The notes: a model not told the origin generated them from the sequence alone. Positions 15,712 to 23,787 are shown, numbered from the stretch's first letter. The stretch: 64,000 bases of DNA from Metabacillus idriensis (GCF_009674765.1 NZ_WKKF01000003.1:62001-126000), one strand, 5' to 3'. Translations and numbers: made by a program.

Positions 15712-16977
15712 TTATGGCGCAAATTGCTGAAACACCGTTCTTCCCTGATCTTTAAAATGCTCTCTGTTTAAAATGGAATTAATAATCTGCTGATTTCGGT
15801 AGACAGATAATCCAAGGTTTGTTGCTCCTGTTCCATGAGAATGCTCAAGGTTAGTCAGGACAAAAATGTTCTGCTCTCTTTGATCTTTAAAAACAAGGTT
15901 GTAATCAGCTTCAACCTTATACCTTTTTTCGTCCTCCCAGACAATGTCATCCCTCATTTCCTCAATCCAGTCAGGAAGATTCGGCTTATATCCAGTTGCA
16001 AAAATAACGGCTTCTGTCTGATGCAGAAAGGATTCTTCCTTTTGCCACTGATGGCATTTCAAAGTAAACCCACTTTCATCCTCTTTCAAGTCCTTCACCT
16101 CGGTCAGAGGCATAATTTTTACACGCGCATCCTTGCCGTGAATGGAACGGTGATAAAGCAGATCATAAATGGAAACGAGCGTTTTTTTGTCAATGCCATT
16201 CCTCAGGTGCTCTAACTCAGGAAGCGCCTTCGTTCTTTGTTCAAAGCTTAGCTCCTGAAAATAGTTAACAAAGTCCGGGGAAAAAACCTCCTGGCCAAGC
16301 TTCGCAGATTCAAGCTGCATAAAACCTGCTGAACGGGTGAACCAGCTCAGTTCGTAGTTAAAACGATCCTCCGACTGCAGCAGATCAAGGAAGATTTCAG
16401 CTGCACTTTGTCCAGACCCTACAACTGTTATGGCGTTTTTCTTCTTTATGTTTTCCTGTTTATATAAGTAGTCGCTTGAATGGATCACATAGTCTCCTGT
16501 ATCTATTTCAATCGGTATGAGCGGAATGCTCCCTGTGCCGAGTGATACATGTTTTGTTCTATAGACAGCAGCTTCCCCGTCATGTTCAACATGTACTTCA
16601 TAATGATCTTTTTTATATTTTACATGAGTGACGCATGAACTGAATGTGCAGCTATCAAGCTCTGAAGCGGTCCATGCTGCATATTCGCTGTACTCTCTCC
16701 GGGGAATATCAAATCGATTAAAAAAGAAGAATGGATATAATCTGTTATGAGTATGTAAATAGTTAAGAAATGTATATTTGCTTCTCGGGCTGCAGAATGT
16801 AACCAAGTCTGCCAGGAAGGGAACTTGCAGATCAGATCCTTCAATGAGCATACCCGGATGCCATACAAATTCCTCGCTTTTGTCAAAAAAAACAGCGTTT
16901 ATCTCAGGAATGTCCTCAATTAATGCTGCCATTCCAAGATTAAAAGGCCCAATGCCAATTCCTATTACGTCATACAT
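15712..16977 (-). CDS. L-lysine/L-ornithine/diamine N-hydroxylase (SidA/IucD/PvdA family)
   Basis: A 421-residue FAD- and NADPH-dependent flavoprotein monooxygenase. GIGIGPFNLGMAAL is the FAD site, WHPGMLIEGSDLQVPFLADL the family's conserved substrate/FAD block, VVGSGQSAAEIFLDLL the NADPH site, and ATGYKPNLPDW the C-terminal ATGY motif. It hydroxylates the side-chain amine of a siderophore precursor. I chose ATG 16977 (MYDVIGIG) with AGGTGACAGG just upstream over two upstream in-frame ATGs. No siderophore synthetase, exporter or receptor is nearby and no Fur box was seen. A family A repeat sits immediately upstream. Confidence 0.82.
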   Translation of the reverse strand: MYDVIGIGIGPFNLGMAALIEDIPEINAVFFDKSEEFVWHPGMLIEGSDLQVPFLADLVTFCSPRSKYTFLNYLHTHNRLYPFFFFNRFDIPRREYSEYAAWTASELDSCTFSSCVTHVKYKKDHYEVHVEHDGEAAVYRTKHVSLGTGSIPLIPIEIDTGDYVIHSSDYLYKQENIKKKNAITVVGSGQSAAEIFLDLLQSEDRFNYELSWFTRSAGFMQLESAKLGQEVFSPDFVNYFQELSFEQRTKALPELEHLRNGIDKKTLVSIYDLLYHRSIHGKDARVKIMPLTEVKDLKEDESGFTLKCHQWQKEESFLHQTEAVIFATGYKPNLPDWIEEMRDDIVWEDEKRYKVEADYNLVFKDQREQNIFVLTNLEHSHGTGATNLGLSVYRNQQIINSILNREHFKDQGRTVFQQFAP

Positions 16978-17015
16978 CCTGTCACCTGCTTGTCTTTTCA
17001 TTTGGCTGTTTTCGC

Positions 17016-17224
17016 ATAGATTGTTGTTTTTCAATACAAATAATGCCTGTTCCTTGCAGCGAGAGGAACTTGCTTTCCGCGGGGAGCATGGGAGCCTCCT
17101 CGGCGTTGCCTGTGGGGTCTCCCAATTTGCTCTCTATTTCCCGCAGGAGTCAAGTTTATCCGCTGCCATCCACTAAAGGTTTTTAACATCTAGTCTAATA
17201 GCAACAATATTTACGAAAAGAGCC
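17016..17224. repeat. Dispersed intergenic repeat, family A (near full-length copy)
   Basis: About 209 bases with the blocks GGAACTTGCTTTCCGCGGGG, GGGAGCCTCCTCGGCG, TTCCCGCAGGAGTCAAGTTT and an end ACGAAAAGAGCC. The same blocks in the same order occur at 30699-30832 (shortened) and inverted at 38519-38745. It contains several self-complementary arms. It separates the N-hydroxylase gene from any upstream promoter region. Confidence 0.8.
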
Positions 17225-17268
17225 TTTCTTTTAAAATATCTTTACCCATACCGGATATAGGATAACCA

Positions 17269-17316
17269 AAAGAGAGCAAATCTGCAGGATTTCACATTTC
17301 CGCTGCACTCTCTTTA
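17269..17316 (-). terminator. Probable terminator of the alpha/beta hydrolase gene
   Basis: AAAGAGAGTGCAG and CTGCA...CTCTCTTTT on the minus strand form an interrupted stem with a short T-run, overlapping the stop codon at 17292. Confidence 0.5.
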
Positions 17317-18218
17317 TAGCTTTCGATCAATGAAATAAATTCCAGTACCTTTCTTTCATATCCTTTCGGGTCTGTTAAGAAGGCCTGCGCGTGACCTGCT
17401 TTTGGGACTATATAAAGCTGTTTCATCCCTTTTTTCAAATGATACATATCCAGCGTCATTTTCATCGGAATAAAACGATCTTCTTTTCCATGAATAAAAA
17501 GAATCGGCGTTTTCGTATGCTCAAGATCCCTGACAGGCTTGATTTCTTCAAACCCCCACCCATAACGGAGTTTCGTCACAATACTGGTCCAGGAGATCAG
17601 CGGGTAAAACTTTATTTTGAAATCAATTCTTAGTCTCGTTTTCAGCAATTCCGTCAAATCGCTGAATGCACAATCAGCAATGCAAAACGCAACTCTTGGA
17701 TCTTTTTTTACATATTGAAGAGCAGAAGCTGCTCCAAGTGATTCACCAAGAATTCCTACAAAAGCATCTTCACCCAGTTTTTCATGAAGACAGTCCACCC
17801 ATGCGTTTAAGTCATCACTCTCGTAATAGCCGAAAGAGGTGTGGTCACCGCCGCTCAGACCATGAAAACGATGATCACATAAAAGCACGTTAAATCCTTT
17901 TTTTTGAAACATATCCACATATTTGAAGCTCCCGAACAGTGACCAGGTAATGCCATGTGCGATGATAATTGCTTTTTTGCTTTCTGAAACAGGAAACCAC
18001 ATTCCGTGAATTTGATAGCCGTGAAAAGAGTCGATAAACCATTCTTCTTTTTGAGCGCTTTCAAATATATCCGTATTGATTTCCCCGCTCTCTACTCCAA
18101 GCAAATACGTTTTTTCGTATGCCACTTTTCTTGGAACGGTAATCAGGCTGCTGAAAAAATAGGACACAGCGAGGATCGTTAAAAAAACGGCAAGGATAGA
18201 ACAAATAACAATCCACAT
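17292..18218 (-). CDS. Membrane-anchored alpha/beta hydrolase
   Basis: A 308-residue protein with an N-terminal membrane helix (residues 1-26) and a serine hydrolase domain. Visible elements are the oxyanion strand AIIIAHG, the nucleophile elbow GILGESLGAAS, FIHGKEDRFIP for the acid residue, and KAGHAQAF with the catalytic His. It resembles the YqkD/FrsA-like group of B. subtilis hydrolases; substrate unknown. It is divergent from the desaturase gene at 18401. AAGGTGATTTC precedes the ATG. Confidence 0.8.
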   Translation of the reverse strand: MWIVICSILAVFLTILAVSYFFSSLITVPRKVAYEKTYLLGVESGEINTDIFESAQKEEWFIDSFHGYQIHGMWFPVSESKKAIIIAHGITWSLFGSFKYVDMFQKKGFNVLLCDHRFHGLSGGDHTSFGYYESDDLNAWVDCLHEKLGEDAFVGILGESLGAASALQYVKKDPRVAFCIADCAFSDLTELLKTRLRIDFKIKFYPLISWTSIVTKLRYGWGFEEIKPVRDLEHTKTPILFIHGKEDRFIPMKMTLDMYHLKKGMKQLYIVPKAGHAQAFLTDPKGYERKVLEFISLIESYKESAAEM

Positions 18219-18400
18219 GAAATCACCTTCACTTCCCTTTTTCCCATCATATTAATTCCTTCCATCATAGGTGAAAAATGTAAAGCTGATGTTTTAAGTT
18301 CTGTAAAAGTTTTTTTAATTATGCAGAGCATATTGAAACTTGGGTGTCTGTGAATGCTAACAGTACAATGACAGAAATCAGGTTGAATGAGGTGTGGAAA

Positions 18401-19900
18401 ATGACGCATAAGGTTGTTGTGATTGGAGGCGGAATCGGAGGGCTGACAGCTGCTGCATTGCTTGCTGATAATCAGATCGAAGTGACAGTGCTTGAAGCTT
18501 CTAATGAATGGGGCGGATGTGCAGGAAAATTTAAGCGCGGTCATTCCTTATTTCCTGTCGGAGCAACACTTGGTATGGGTTTTGAAAAAGGCGGCGTTCA
18601 CCAAAAAATCTTTGAAGTGCTTCATCTTCCTTTTGAAGAACATTCTCTGCTTGATACCGTTATGGACATTCATTTGCCGGGAAGAACGGTGAGCTACTGC
18701 CGTGACCGCATTGCTTACATCAATGAACTGAAAAGCCACTTTCCGGATTTGAGCAATAAAATTGATTCATTTTACACGGAAATATGGCAAATGGGAGCAG
18801 AGGTAAAAAAACTGATTGATCCGCTTCCTGTTCTCCCTCCAAAAACAGCTTCGGAATGGAGTAAATTGCTGCAGTCATTACAGCCGTCTACCTTGAGGCT
18901 CCTTCCCTATTTTAAAAAAACATTGAGCGCACTTCTGAAAAAGCACAGATTGAACGATGAGCGTGAATTTGTTCATATCATCGATGCACAGCTGATCGAT
19001 TCCATGCAGACATCAAGCAGCGATTGCTCGGCCATACTCGGTGCTTACGCACTGACTGTCTACCATGAGGGTGCTTTTTATATAAATGGAGGCCTGTATC
19101 AAATTGCGGAGCGTCTGGCAGAATCAGTTGAAACTGGTGGAGGTACATTGCGCAAGCGCTCCTGGGTTCAGCAAATCCACAGGGAAAAAAACGGCTATAT
19201 GGTGACAGATCAAAGAGAACGGACCTCTTACGCTGACTACGTTATATGCAACCTCCCCTTGCCAAGCTTCACCAAGATCTTGTCACCAGACCTGCAGCAA
19301 TCTTTAAGCAAATCCTATGCCAAGAAAAAGTCTCATTCCCAATGGGGAACGATGACTCTTTACATGACGGTGAAAGAAGAACTCATACCGGAAAACTTCC
19401 CGCTTTTTCATCAAGTCATAGATAATCATTCAGGCAAATTGGCTGAAGGTCACCATATCTTCCTTTCCATCTCAAAGAAAAATGACACGCTTCGTGCACC
19501 GGCCGGTTTCCGGACAATGACATCAAGCACGCACACAGAGCTTGGAAATTGGGATACGAAAGAAAAATATGATTATTATAAAGAAGTTCTCACTGAAAAG
19601 ATGCTGCAATTCATTGAAATGGCTCTGCCTGGTCTTCGGGTAAACTTAATAGACATGATGACAGGCGCCCCAAAAGCATGGGAACGGTTCACAAAGCGGC
19701 CATCGGGTATGGTTGGCGGCTATCCTCAGACACTTGATCACGCCTTATTCAAAAGTCTTTCCCATCGGACTGGAATTAAGGGGATTTACTTATGCGGGGA
19801 CAGCGTCTTTCCTGGAGCGGGCACGATTGCCGTATCGGTAAGCGGATATCATGCTTATCAGTCGGTTTTGGCTGATATTCGGAAAGCGGAGAGGGAATGA
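18401..19900 (+). CDS. Phytoene desaturase/CrtN-like FAD oxidoreductase
   Basis: A 499-residue flavoprotein. The N-terminal dinucleotide site is VVVIGGGIGGLTAAALLA, followed by EASNEWGGCAGKF, and the C-terminal GIYLCGDSVFPGAGTIAVSV block is typical of carotenoid desaturases, isomerases and related amine-oxidase-fold enzymes. The substrate is uncertain, since no phytoene or diapophytoene synthase lies nearby. An in-frame start exists at 18344, but GAGGTGTGGAAA ends next to the ATG at 18401, which also begins right at the FAD site. A weak hairpin (20085-20120) may end the transcript. Confidence 0.8.
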   Translation: MTHKVVVIGGGIGGLTAAALLADNQIEVTVLEASNEWGGCAGKFKRGHSLFPVGATLGMGFEKGGVHQKIFEVLHLPFEEHSLLDTVMDIHLPGRTVSYCRDRIAYINELKSHFPDLSNKIDSFYTEIWQMGAEVKKLIDPLPVLPPKTASEWSKLLQSLQPSTLRLLPYFKKTLSALLKKHRLNDEREFVHIIDAQLIDSMQTSSSDCSAILGAYALTVYHEGAFYINGGLYQIAERLAESVETGGGTLRKRSWVQQIHREKNGYMVTDQRERTSYADYVICNLPLPSFTKILSPDLQQSLSKSYAKKKSHSQWGTMTLYMTVKEELIPENFPLFHQVIDNHSGKLAEGHHIFLSISKKNDTLRAPAGFRTMTSSTHTELGNWDTKEKYDYYKEVLTEKMLQFIEMALPGLRVNLIDMMTGAPKAWERFTKRPSGMVGGYPQTLDHALFKSLSHRTGIKGIYLCGDSVFPGAGTIAVSVSGYHAYQSVLADIRKAERE

Positions 19901-20084
19901 TTGGGACAGTAGTCTGCGGTTTTGCGCGGTTTTTCAGCTAAAAAAGGCTATTTTCAAGTTAGACGTTCACTTCACATCCTGCCAAATCGGGTCAGAGCGG
20001 CGGTTTTTATCAGTCCAAATGACAATTTTATCAGTAATCCCCTAAATGACAGTCATTTTGACATCGTAAATGGCCTATAAAAAA

Positions 20085-20120
20085 GCAAAACTCGACACAA
20101 AATTGGCGAGTTTTCTTTGT
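20085..20120 (+). terminator. Possible terminator after the CrtN-like gene
   Basis: AAAACTCG-loop-CGAGTTTT followed by CTTTGTTTT. It lies 190 bases after the stop codon; the bases between contain no gene and a small AAATGA/TCATTT inverted repeat at 20044-20058. Confidence 0.5.
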
Positions 20121-20133
20121 TTTGAATTCCGAC

Positions 20134-20170
20134 TCTTCTTTAACTAAAGCTACCCGTTAGTTCAATAAGA
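20134..20170. repeat. Short REP-like repeat, family C, copy 1
   Basis: CTTCTTTAACTAAAGC-TACCCG-TTAGTTCAATAAG shares its arms with the copies near 21.24, 21.96, 22.98 and 23.61 kb. The arms are partly complementary (TTAACTAA/TTAGTT). Confidence 0.65.
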
Positions 20171-20178
20171 ATTTTCTT

Positions 20179-21117
20179 TTACCCAAAAATTTGGGCAGCG
20201 ATGCCGAATAAGGTGTTATTTCTATGTGGCATCTTAACAGAATTAGTTATCATTATTGGAGGATTACTCACTTTTTTAAATCCACTTTGCTCCAAGAACA
20301 ACATTAAGTCCTCATTACCTGATGGTACATCAATCCTTAATTTTCCTTGGTGTCTAAAAGCTAACCTATCTAGCAATAACACGGCAGTTTGAACATTAGG
20401 TGCTACAATAGGTCCCAATATTAAATTTATTGGTCCTAATATAGATATTCCATAACCAATAATAGTTCCTGTATTATCTTTTACTACTAAACATTGTTTT
20501 GATTGATTTATTCTATTATGAAGAAAATTGCTCCTTTTATCTCCAAAGGCAGCCGTATCTAAATTTAAAATTTCGGTAAAATCTCTTTCATCAAATTCAT
20601 TGAAGGAAACACCGCTGTTAACCAACAGTTTAGGTTTAACAGCAGTATAGCTATCACAAAGATACTTATGAACCCTGTCTACTACACGAAAACCCAATTT
20701 TTCATAAAGGGGTTTTCCTTCTTCGGTTGCAATTAACATAACAGAAGTGTCACTTGAAACAAAATCTAAACATTTTTGAGTTGCCTCTTTCCCTAATCCC
20801 AATCCTCTGAAATCTTTATTAACAATCACCATACCAATTGAAGCTAAATTATTCTCATACGGGATTATTCCCGCACTAGATACAATTTTCCCTTCAGCAT
20901 TTTTATGCCCGTATATTTTTCCAGAAGACATAACGGTTCCAATTTCATATTCATCATAATCCCAATTAACGGAGGCGGATAAGTCAAGAATCCCTGGAAT
21001 ATCCTCCTTATCAAATTCTTCTATTCTTAGTGTTTTAGTTTCATTAGTGAGCACTTTTATTTTCCCCTTATTGTTTTTGAGGTCTGTCATAAAAAGCATA
21101 GATTCTAAAATGAACAT
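20179..21117 (-). CDS. Two-domain GNAT acetyltransferase
   Basis: A 312-residue protein. Residues about 30-160 form a GNAT domain with the acetyl-CoA loop DFRGLGLGKEATQKCL. The second half (about 165-300, including LGPINLILGPIVAPN and a late LFLEQSGFKKVSNPPIMI) matches the C-terminal domain of YitH/HolE-type acetyltransferases. Acceptor unknown. Starts at 21117 (AGGAAA nine bases before), 21099 or 21090 are all possible. Lower GC than the flanking genes. A LexA-type box lies 60 bases upstream. Confidence 0.72.
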   Translation of the reverse strand: MFILESMLFMTDLKNNKGKIKVLTNETKTLRIEEFDKEDIPGILDLSASVNWDYDEYEIGTVMSSGKIYGHKNAEGKIVSSAGIIPYENNLASIGMVIVNKDFRGLGLGKEATQKCLDFVSSDTSVMLIATEEGKPLYEKLGFRVVDRVHKYLCDSYTAVKPKLLVNSGVSFNEFDERDFTEILNLDTAAFGDKRSNFLHNRINQSKQCLVVKDNTGTIIGYGISILGPINLILGPIVAPNVQTAVLLLDRLAFRHQGKLRIDVPSGNEDLMLFLEQSGFKKVSNPPIMITNSVKMPHRNNTLFGIAAQIFG

Positions 21118-21176
21118 TCTTTGAATTTCCTGAATAATTAATCAATAAATAAACCGTATTAACTTTCCCTTTTATT

Positions 21177-21190
21177 AAAACGTATGTTCG
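21177..21190 (-). promoter_or_regulatory. LexA (DinR)-type SOS box upstream of the GNAT gene
   Basis: The minus strand reads CGAACATACGTTTT, matching 13 of 14 positions of the Bacillus consensus CGAACRNRYGTTYC. It lies 60-73 bases upstream of the acetyltransferase start, a usual operator position. Confidence 0.6.
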
Positions 21191-21228
21191 TTTTTATTAT
21201 AAAAATAACCCCATTAAAATACAATTCC

Positions 21229-21262
21229 TTATTGAACTATTCTGCCCCTTTACTTGAATAAC
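21229..21262. repeat. Short REP-like repeat, family C, copy 2
   Basis: TTATTGAACTATTCTGCCCC-TTTACTTGAATAACG, a diverged copy of the family C element. A further degenerate match (TTTTACTAAAGCCACCACGTTACTTTAAG) follows at 21303-21331. Confidence 0.6.
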
Positions 21263-21274
21263 GATAATGAAAAA

Positions 21275-21349
21275 GGATTGTGAAACAGCAGTCCAATTGT
21301 TGTTTTACTAAAGCCACCACGTTACTTTAAGTGCAACTTTTCACAATCT
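21275..21349 (+). other. Long inverted repeat enclosing a degenerate family C copy
   Basis: GATTGTGAAA (21276-21285) and TTTCACAATC (21339-21348) are exact complements enclosing 53 bases with a family C-like core. It could fold as one long hairpin upstream of the peroxiredoxin promoter. No T-run follows. Confidence 0.5.
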
Positions 21350-21377
21350 CCTACTAAATTTTGAATGGAGTTTTCTT

Positions 21378-21402
21378 GTTAACTCACTAGAAAAGTGGGC
21401 AT
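21378..21402 (+). promoter_or_regulatory. Possible sigma-B promoter of the peroxiredoxin gene
   Basis: GTTAAC (21378-21383) and GGGCAT (21397-21402) with a 13-base spacer resemble the general stress consensus, 39 bases before the start codon. Confidence 0.45.
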
Positions 21403-21440
21403 TATATATATGCAAATTATTAATTTTAAGGAGTGATAAT

Positions 21441-21875
21441 ATGGCTGATATGAAAATAAATGTGAATGCTTTTTGGGATGGTGGGGTAACAGGAAATGGA
21501 ACACTTAAAGCGGAGTACCTTGATACAAAAATCGCTATTCCTACATCCTTAGGAGGTAGTGGTAACGGAGCGAATCCAAAAGAGATTCTCGTTGCTTCTG
21601 TAACGACTTGTTATGCAGCAACACTTACGTTTGTACTCGAAAGCAGAAAACTGCCTGTGGCGGAACTTACAGTGAACTCTGAGGCAAATATATCTGATAA
21701 TGAGTTTAAAATTACCCATTATCCTAACATCGTTTTATCTGCTGAAGCAACTGAAGAACAGATTCAATCAGCACAAAGAGCCACAGAAGCAGCAGATAAA
21801 GGGTGTGATGTCGGCAATATATTGAAAAAAGCAGATGTTAAAATTGAAGTTCAAGCCAAAGTTACTTCCAAATGA
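21441..21875 (+). CDS. OsmC-type peroxiredoxin (SACOL1771-like)
   Basis: A 144-residue OsmC/Ohr-fold protein, MADMKINVNAFWDGGVTGNG..., with redox cysteines in SVTTCYAATL (about 59) and ADKGCDVGNIL (about 121). It is expected to reduce organic hydroperoxides using low-molecular or lipoyl thiols; the exact reductant is unknown. AAGGAG at 21428-21433 fixes the ATG at 21441. It is followed by its own terminator. It is a different branch from the OsmC protein at 10468-10860. Confidence 0.82.
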   Translation: MADMKINVNAFWDGGVTGNGTLKAEYLDTKIAIPTSLGGSGNGANPKEILVASVTTCYAATLTFVLESRKLPVAELTVNSEANISDNEFKITHYPNIVLSAEATEEQIQSAQRATEAADKGCDVGNILKKADVKIEVQAKVTSK

Positions 21876-21883
21876 TATTAAGG

Positions 21884-21912
21884 TAAAGGCGGCGAAACTG
21901 CTGCCTTTTTTA
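21884..21912 (+). terminator. Terminator of the peroxiredoxin gene
   Basis: AAGGCGGC-gaaac-TGCTGCCTT followed by TTTT, ten bases after the stop codon. Confidence 0.7.
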
Positions 21913-21952
21913 GTGTTGAAAAACTAATACATTAAACAAATCCTCAAAAAAG

Positions 21953-21990
21953 CCCTTGTTCCACTATCCTGCCCCATTAGCACAATAAGA
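21953..21990. repeat. Short REP-like repeat, family C, copy 3
   Basis: TTGTTCCACTATCCTGCCCC-ATTAGCACAATAAG, directly beside the terminator of the PAS-STAS gene. Confidence 0.6.
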
Positions 21991-22011
21991 AAAAGCCGTC
22001 TCATGACGGCT
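21986..22011 (-). terminator. Terminator of the PAS-STAS gene
   Basis: Minus strand AGCCGTC-atga-GACGGCT followed by TTTTTCTT, 70 bases after the stop codon. Confidence 0.75.
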
Positions 22012-22081
22012 CTGACTCCAGAGAACGAACCTGTAATGAAGATGGATAACAATATATCACGGAATATAGTTGATATCCTAT

Positions 22082-22861
22082 TCAAACACTTACGAAGCTA
22101 TCTTTTAACACCAAATCAAGTACTGCCTGCTGTAAAGTTCCAAATATCTGTATTAGGGATAAATCGGCTCCGAGCTGAACAACACTTTGGGCAATTTCGG
22201 GTCTTATTCCCGTTACAATAGAACGAACACCAAGCAAACCAAGTACGGCACTAGTTTCAAACAGACATTGGATTACCATTGCATCAAGTTCATAGATGCC
22301 TGAAAAATCGCTAATCAAAGTATGGACACTTTGTTCCTGTACTTTTAAAGGCACATGTTCTAAAATATAATTCGCTCTTTCAGAATTGATAGAACCTACT
22401 AGGGGTAACACAGCGACCCCTTCCAATATAGGGACGACTGGAGCTGATAGTGTGTTAATTTCTTTGGACACTTTTTCGAGTGATCTTTCGATTTCTTTAC
22501 GCTTTGTTATATCTCTGACGACAGATTGAATCGCTTTTTTATCCTCATACAAAACAGGAGTACAGTTTGTTTCTACATCAACTAGTGAACCATCAAACCG
22601 TCTTAATTGTTTTTCGATAGTTCCAGTTGGTTTATTTTCATCAAGGATCGATTTTGTGTGCCTTACTGTCAGCTCTCTATACTCCTCGGGTACGATATCG
22701 AATACAGATTTACCTATAACTTCCTCACTGGAAGCGGCCCGTAAAAAGTCTACTCCTGAAGGGTTTATATACTTAAATTTCCCATCTTGTTGAATAATAA
22801 TTGCCTCCGTGGTCGATTCCACGATTTGACGATACAATTTTTCATCCGTATTATTTCCCAT
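22082..22861 (-). CDS. PAS-STAS domain sensor protein (RsbR-like)
   Basis: A 259-residue soluble protein. Residues 5-125 form a PAS domain (TTEAIIIQQDGKFKYINPSG, VVRDITKRK at its end); residues 145-255 form an RsbR-type STAS domain (LPLVGSINSERAN, GIRPEIAQ). RsbR proteins sit in stressosomes and control RsbT and so sigma-B or similar outputs; here that role is inferred. At the two sites where RsbRA carries phosphorylated threonines this protein has Ala (YELDAMV) and Ser (EIAQSVV). ATG 22861 is preceded by GGAGGAG; the upstream extension to 22918 has no ribosome site. No kinase or RsbS partner is nearby. Confidence 0.82.
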   Translation of the reverse strand: MGNNTDEKLYRQIVESTTEAIIIQQDGKFKYINPSGVDFLRAASSEEVIGKSVFDIVPEEYRELTVRHTKSILDENKPTGTIEKQLRRFDGSLVDVETNCTPVLYEDKKAIQSVVRDITKRKEIERSLEKVSKEINTLSAPVVPILEGVAVLPLVGSINSERANYILEHVPLKVQEQSVHTLISDFSGIYELDAMVIQCLFETSAVLGLLGVRSIVTGIRPEIAQSVVQLGADLSLIQIFGTLQQAVLDLVLKDSFVSV

Positions 22862-22974
22862 GAAAATCCACTCCTCCTTACCAAAAGCTATAAGTTTCCA
22901 ACTAAAAACATTATACAATAAGTGAATAATTATTGTATTTTATGCCCCTTATCTGTGCTTATTAGTTTAAAAAT

Positions 22975-23014
22975 CCTTCTTCAACTAACCTGCCCCGTTT
23001 GTTCAATAAGGAAT
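22975..23014. repeat. Short REP-like repeat, family C, copy 4
   Basis: CTTCTTCAACTAACCTGCCC-CGTTTGTTCAATAAGG, the cleanest copy of the family in this window. Confidence 0.7.
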
Positions 23015-23076
23015 TATAAAAAAAGGCCGCTAATTCTTCCTGGATCAACGCATCCGATAGTTGAAGAAAGAACCTC

Positions 23077-23526
23077 CTATTGATTTGTTATGATTAATTT
23101 TCGTGTTTTAACATCGTATATTTTATAACTAATTTCAAACATATGGTCTTTTGTAACTGTGACCTCACAATAATAAGGAATTGACTTTCCATAAGCATCA
23201 AGTGCAGGAATATCTCTGAAGGTAAATATTTCATCTGAATCGAGTATTCTAAAGCTCGCTTCAGATGAACGAGCTGATGAATCTATGTCGATAACACATT
23301 TCCCTGCGACGACATCATATTCCTTTAGAACCATATATTTTATGCTTGGGAGAGTAATGGCTAAAAATAAAACACCAAGTAAAAAGATTCCTAAGCTCTT
23401 ACCTACATTTAATATTGAATAATCCTTGTTACTATACATAGCACTAAAGATAAACATTGCCCCTAAAACAAACAAGACTCCAAGTATGAGTATTAAATAA
23501 TACAAGAAGATTTCTTGATTTCCCAA
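23077..23526 (-). CDS. Small two-helix membrane protein of unknown function
   Basis: About 149 residues with two membrane helices (YYLILILGVLFVLGAMFIFS and SLGIFLLGVLFLAITLPSI) followed by a soluble, beta-rich domain of about 85 residues. Not recognised. The TTG at 23526 is preceded by AAAGAGGG and is the likely start; an in-frame GTG at 23607 has no ribosome site and lies against a family C repeat. AT-rich like its island neighbours. Confidence 0.55.
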   Translation of the reverse strand: MGNQEIFLYYLILILGVLFVLGAMFIFSAMYSNKDYSILNVGKSLGIFLLGVLFLAITLPSIKYMVLKEYDVVAGKCVIDIDSSARSSEASFRILDSDEIFTFRDIPALDAYGKSIPYYCEVTVTKDHMFEISYKIYDVKTRKLIITNQ

Positions 23527-23608
23527 TTTAAATCCCTCTTTTAGCTTAATCAAAACTTGAATGATATTGTATAATTTTATACGACTTAATTGTAAAGAAG
23601 GTTTCACA

Positions 23609-23645
23609 TTGTTTTACTAACCTGCACCTTTAGTTGAAGAAGATC
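23609..23645. repeat. Short REP-like repeat, family C, copy 5
   Basis: TTGTTTTACTAACCTGCACC-TTTAGTTGAAGAAG. The rest of the gap to the treR terminator shows no gene. Confidence 0.65.
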
Positions 23646-23787
23646 GGCAACCAAATGACAATGATATTGACAGTAGTTTTGGCATTCTCTTTTGATTGCA
23701 CAATACTTATTGCCCAGCATAGTTACTGATGTCATTAGCTATGTCAAAGCTTTTTAAATTTGCTTGAAAAACTCTAATTAATAAGGA

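Noticed and set aside
21118-21440. Hidden toxin-antitoxin or phage gene in the accessory island gaps
   Set aside because: No frame above 40 codons with a ribosome site was found; only repeats, a LexA-type box and a promoter are visible.
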